A stretch of 26,598 nt of DNA from Bacteroidales bacterium (GTDB taxonomy: Bacteria > Bacteroidota > Bacteroidia > Bacteroidales > UBA7960). Under the pieces are notes generated by a model. It saw only the letters and a program-made list of their open reading frames with translations, was not told where the DNA came from and did not search any database. Of the stretch, positions 23,971 to 26,598 are shown piece by piece (position 1 is the first letter of the stretch; each line of letters starts with the position of its first letter). The stretch spans positions 1 through 26,598 of the forward strand of contig DMJL01000235.1 in assembly GCA_003451785.1 (NCBI GenBank), given 5' to 3'. The translations under genes and the position numbers were made by a program.

Positions 23971-23998
23971 TGAAGTGGATGGTACAGCCATCCCTTGA
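23971..23998 (+). promoter_or_regulatory. Hairpin between rpsM and rpsK
   Basis: GGATGG (23977-23982) pairs with CCATCC (23988-23993) around a 5-base loop TACAG. Below it, past a bulged T, the bases GAA and CTT, then TT and GA, add about five more pairs. No U-tract follows. It ends about 20 bases before the rpsK ATG. Position inside an S13-S11-S4 operon suggests a translational control site, but this is inference. Confidence 0.45.
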
Positions 23999-24019
23999 TC
24001 AGAGCAAAACAACAAACAA

Positions 24020-24418
24020 ATGGCAAAAGCAACCAAGGGCGCGAGGAGCGTCAAAAAAAGAGTTGTAAAAGTTGAGCCTAATGGACAGGCCCACATTTTC
24101 GCCTCTTTCAACAACATTATCATCTCATTGACCAACATGAATGGCCAAGTAATTTCGTGGTCATCTGCCGGAAAAATGGGTTTTAAAGGTTCTAAAAAAA
24201 ATACCCCCTATGCTGGTCAAATGGCAGCAAACGATGCAGCTAAAGTTGCATACGATTTGGGTTTACGCAAAGTAAGGGTATATGTTAAAGGTCCTGGTTC
24301 GGGTCGAGAATCTGCTATTCGCACTATTCACTCCTCGGGGATCGAAGTATTGGAGATAACCGATGTAACTCCATTGCCACACAACGGCTGCAGACCACCC
24401 AAGAGAAGAAGGGTTTAG
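24020..24418 (+). CDS. rpsK: 30S ribosomal protein S11
   Basis: 132 residues. S11 forms part of the mRNA channel near the E site, beside the 3' end of 16S rRNA. The segments AHIFASFNNIIISLTNMNG, SAGKMGFKGSKKNTPYAGQ and the end TPLPHNGCRPPKRRRV are standard. The Asn-Gly in HNGC is the site where isoaspartate can form. It is the second gene of the alpha group. Confidence 0.98.
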   Translation: MAKATKGARSVKKRVVKVEPNGQAHIFASFNNIIISLTNMNGQVISWSSAGKMGFKGSKKNTPYAGQMAANDAAKVAYDLGLRKVRVYVKGPGSGRESAIRTIHSSGIEVLEITDVTPLPHNGCRPPKRRRV

Positions 24419-24454
24419 TACAAAATTGTTGTTTTACATTAGAAAAAAATTATT

Positions 24455-25060
24455 ATGGCAAGATATTTAGGCCCAAAATCAAGAATAGCACGAAAGTTTG
24501 GTGAGCCCATTTTCGGAGCAGACAAGGCATTTGAAAAGAAAAAGTATCCTCCAGGGATGCACGGATTAACAAAAAAGCGCAAGAAAACATCTGAGTACGG
24601 TTTGCAACTTTTGGAGAAGCAAAAAGCAAAATATACCTACGGATTGCTTGAGCGCCAATTTGCTGTTACCTTCGAGAGAGCATTGCGCATGCAGGGAATT
24701 ACAGGTCAAATTCTACTTGGGCTGTTGGAGTCCAGACTCGACAATGTAGTTTACCGACTTGGTATTGCACCCACACGAAGAGCCGCACGGCAACTTGTTG
24801 GACATTGCCATATCGAAGTGAATGGAGAAGTAGTCAATATCCCATCGTATTCGCTAAAAGCTGGAGATATTGTTAGTGTTAGAGAAAAATCTAAAACTCT
24901 GGAGGTTATTACCAATTGTGTTGGCTCGCGCAGCGGTTCTTACTCTTGGTTGGAGTGGGATCAAAGCAAAATGGCTGGAAAGTTTCTGAATATGCCAGAG
25001 CGTGAACTTATTCCTGAAAGCATCAAGGAACAACTCATCGTAGAGCTTTATTCCAAATAG
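24455..25060 (+). CDS. rpsD: 30S ribosomal protein S4 (zinc-free form)
   Basis: 201 residues. S4 starts assembly of the 16S 5' domain and in E. coli represses the alpha operon. The N-terminus MARYLGPKSRIARKFGEPIFG has no cysteine, whereas zinc-binding S4 has a CxxC-type cluster here, so this is a C-minus form. The S4 RNA-binding domain runs from about 91 to 155 (ESRLDNVVYRLG, TRRAARQLVGHCHI, NIPSY). The end PESIKEQLIVELYSK is typical. rpoA follows after 37 bases. Confidence 0.98.
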   Translation: MARYLGPKSRIARKFGEPIFGADKAFEKKKYPPGMHGLTKKRKKTSEYGLQLLEKQKAKYTYGLLERQFAVTFERALRMQGITGQILLGLLESRLDNVVYRLGIAPTRRAARQLVGHCHIEVNGEVVNIPSYSLKAGDIVSVREKSKTLEVITNCVGSRSGSYSWLEWDQSKMAGKFLNMPERELIPESIKEQLIVELYSK

Positions 25061-25097
25061 TGGTTATTCCCAATTCTATCACTTTAAACATAACATA

Positions 25098-26090
25098 ATG
25101 GCAATATTAGCTTTTCAAAAACCGGAAAAAGTGATCATGCTCGAATCCGACGATAAGTTTGGGAAATTCGAGTTCCGGCCTCTTGAGCCTGGATATGGTA
25201 TAACTATTGGCAACGCGCTCCGAAGAATTCTACTCTCGTCGCTTGAAGGGTTTGCCATTACCTCCATTAAGATAGAGGGAGTTGATCACGAATTTTCTAC
25301 TATAAAGGGTGTGGTGGAGGATGTTACCGAAATGATTCTCAATCTCAAGCAGGTGAGATTCAAGAGGCAGATAGACGATGCCACAAGCGAGAAAGTTACT
25401 TTGCAGGTTACCGGGAAAGAAATTTTTGTGGCTGGAGACTTAAATGGAGCACTTGCTAATTTCCAAGTTTTGAATCCGGAAGTTGTAATTTGCAATATGG
25501 AGCCTTCTACCAAATTAAGCATAGAACTGGTAATTGAAAAGGGTAGGGGATATGTTTCATCTGAATTCAACAAACAATTGAATCCAACCTTGGGTGTTAT
25601 ACCTGTTGATTCTATTTTCACTCCTGTAAAAAATGTAAAGATCTTCATAGACGATTACAGAGTGGAGCAGAAAACAGACTACGAAAGGTTGTCATTGGAG
25701 ATTGCAACCGATGGTTCTATTTCGCCCAAAGATGCTTTGAAAGAAGCTGCAAAAATCCTTATTGTGCACTTCATGCTATTCTCTGATGAGAAGATTACTA
25801 TAGACACAGAAGAGAAAGCTGTAGGCGAAGAATTTGATGAGTCGTCATTGCACATGAGGCAACTATTAAAATCTAAATTGGTTGATATGGACTTGTCGGT
25901 TAGGGCGTTGAATTGCCTAAAAGCAGCCGATGTGGAGACCATGGCAGATTTAGTATCATTAAATAAACACGATTTGTTGAAATTCCGCAACTTTGGACGG
26001 AAATCACTTAATGAAATCGATGAATTGGTAAAGACCAAAAATCTAACTTTTGGCATGAACCTATCGAAGTATAAATTGGATAAGGATTAA
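25098..26090 (+). CDS. rpoA: DNA-directed RNA polymerase subunit alpha
   Basis: 330 residues. Alpha forms the dimer that holds beta and beta' and contacts upstream DNA and activators. The N-terminal domain (about 1-235) has the dimer and assembly region with GYGITIGNALRRILLSSLEG. The C-terminal domain (about 250-330) has ALNCLKAADV and FRNFGRKSLNEI; Arg269 matches Arg265 of E. coli, the main UP-element DNA contact. It lies between rpsD and rplQ, 5 bases before the latter, the classic alpha arrangement. Confidence 0.98.
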   Translation: MAILAFQKPEKVIMLESDDKFGKFEFRPLEPGYGITIGNALRRILLSSLEGFAITSIKIEGVDHEFSTIKGVVEDVTEMILNLKQVRFKRQIDDATSEKVTLQVTGKEIFVAGDLNGALANFQVLNPEVVICNMEPSTKLSIELVIEKGRGYVSSEFNKQLNPTLGVIPVDSIFTPVKNVKIFIDDYRVEQKTDYERLSLEIATDGSISPKDALKEAAKILIVHFMLFSDEKITIDTEEKAVGEEFDESSLHMRQLLKSKLVDMDLSVRALNCLKAADVETMADLVSLNKHDLLKFRNFGRKSLNEIDELVKTKNLTFGMNLSKYKLDKD

Positions 26091-26095
26091 ACTAC

Positions 26096-26598
26096 ATGAG
26101 ACACAGAAAGAAATTTAATCATTTGGGAAGAAAGGCGGATCATCGTCAGGCAATGCTCTCGAATATGGCCGCATCCCTTATTCTTCATAAGCGAATCAGC
26201 ACAACTGTGAGCAAAGCTAAAGCCCTCAGAGTGTATGTTGAGCCATTAATAACTAAGAGCAAAGAAGATTCTACACCATCTCGGCGTTTGGTGTTTAGCT
26301 ATCTTGGAAATAAATTTGCTGTGAGTGAGCTTTTCAGAGAAGTTGCTCAAAAAGTTGCAAACAGACCAGGTGGATATACCCGGATTCTCAAAACAGGCTT
26401 TCGTACTGGCGATGGTGCAGAGATGTGCATTATCGAGTTGGTGGATTATAATCTGAACATGCTTAAATCTGATGATGCAAGTGCAGCTAAGAAAACTCGT
26501 AGAGCTGGTCGCAGAAAAAAATCTGATGAGAAAGCTGAAATTGCACCCAAGGTTGCTGTAGCTAAAGAGAAATCTACTCCTGCTGCTGCTCCCGAAGC
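26096..26598 (+). CDS. rplQ: 50S ribosomal protein L17 (3' end outside window)
   Basis: The frame opens at ATG 26096 and stays open to the window end, so at least 167 residues are encoded without a stop. L17 lies at the tunnel exit. The start MRHRKKFNHLGRKADHRQAML, then the ISTTVSKAKALR segment, and the RILKTGFRTGDGAEM stretch identify it. After about residue 120 it continues into a Lys/Ala-rich low-complexity tail (KKTRRAGRRKKSDEKAE, then AAPEA), well past the 127 residues of E. coli L17; such tails are common in this phylum. It is 5 bases after rpoA and is normally the last gene of the alpha operon. Confidence 0.96.
   Translation, partial: MRHRKKFNHLGRKADHRQAMLSNMAASLILHKRISTTVSKAKALRVYVEPLITKSKEDSTPSRRLVFSYLGNKFAVSELFREVAQKVANRPGGYTRILKTGFRTGDGAEMCIIELVDYNLNMLKSDDASAAKKTRRAGRRKKSDEKAEIAPKVAVAKEKSTPAAAPE

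Noticed and set aside
1..26598. Search for CRISPR arrays, insertion sequences, tRNA genes and phage genes
   Set aside because: No direct-repeat array, transposase-like frame, terminal inverted repeat pair or cloverleaf was seen; the region is conserved core sequence.

Overview
The window is a 26.6 kb piece of a Bacteroidota (Bacteroidetes) chromosome. Four things point to this phylum. Candidate promoters have the phylum's -7 box TAnnTTTG. Almost all starts lack a Shine-Dalgarno sequence. A large outer-membrane protein of the Bacteroidota 'putative porin' type is present. The str, S10, spc and alpha ribosomal protein operons are joined in one run with no tuf gene, and several r-proteins have Bacteroidota-like sequences and tails. 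I cannot place it below phylum level. Neither a mobile element, CRISPR array, tRNA nor rRNA is visible.

Left part (1-7851): mixed housekeeping and envelope genes. It opens with the 3' part of dnaJ (+), which converges through a bidirectional hairpin on a small PEGA-type lipoprotein gene (-). A roughly 500-base gap without a recognisable gene follows. Then come a NatA/NatB-like ABC export pair (+), a perfect 30-base palindrome, an NtrC-type sigma-54 response regulator that lacks its DNA-binding domain (+), and a convergent outer-membrane porin gene (-).

Right part (7852-26598): a 533-base divergent intergenic region carries candidate promoters for the porin (-) and for the ribosomal run (+). 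The run is all on the + strand: rpsL-rpsG-fusA, rpsJ-rplC-rplD-rplW-rplB-rpsS-rplV-rpsC-rplP, rpmC-rpsQ-rplN-rplX-rplE-rpsN-rpsH-rplF-rplR-rpsE-rpmD-rplO-secY-map-infA-rpmJ, and rpsM-rpsK-rpsD-rpoA-rplQ, with rplQ cut by the window edge. Most gaps are under 45 bases. Together these genes make ribosomal proteins of both subunits, elongation factor G, initiation factor 1, the protein-export channel SecY, methionine aminopeptidase and the RNA polymerase alpha subunit, so ribosome supply, secretion and transcription are set together.

The most interesting signals are regulatory. The three longest gaps inside the run (rplP-rpmC, rpsE-rpmD, rpsM-rpsK) each hold an RNA hairpin, and the first also has a candidate internal promoter. 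rplF has an almost perfect Shine-Dalgarno sequence in a genome that otherwise avoids them. S14, S4 and L36 are all in zinc-free forms. I found no clearly new multi-gene system; most of the window is a conserved core region.
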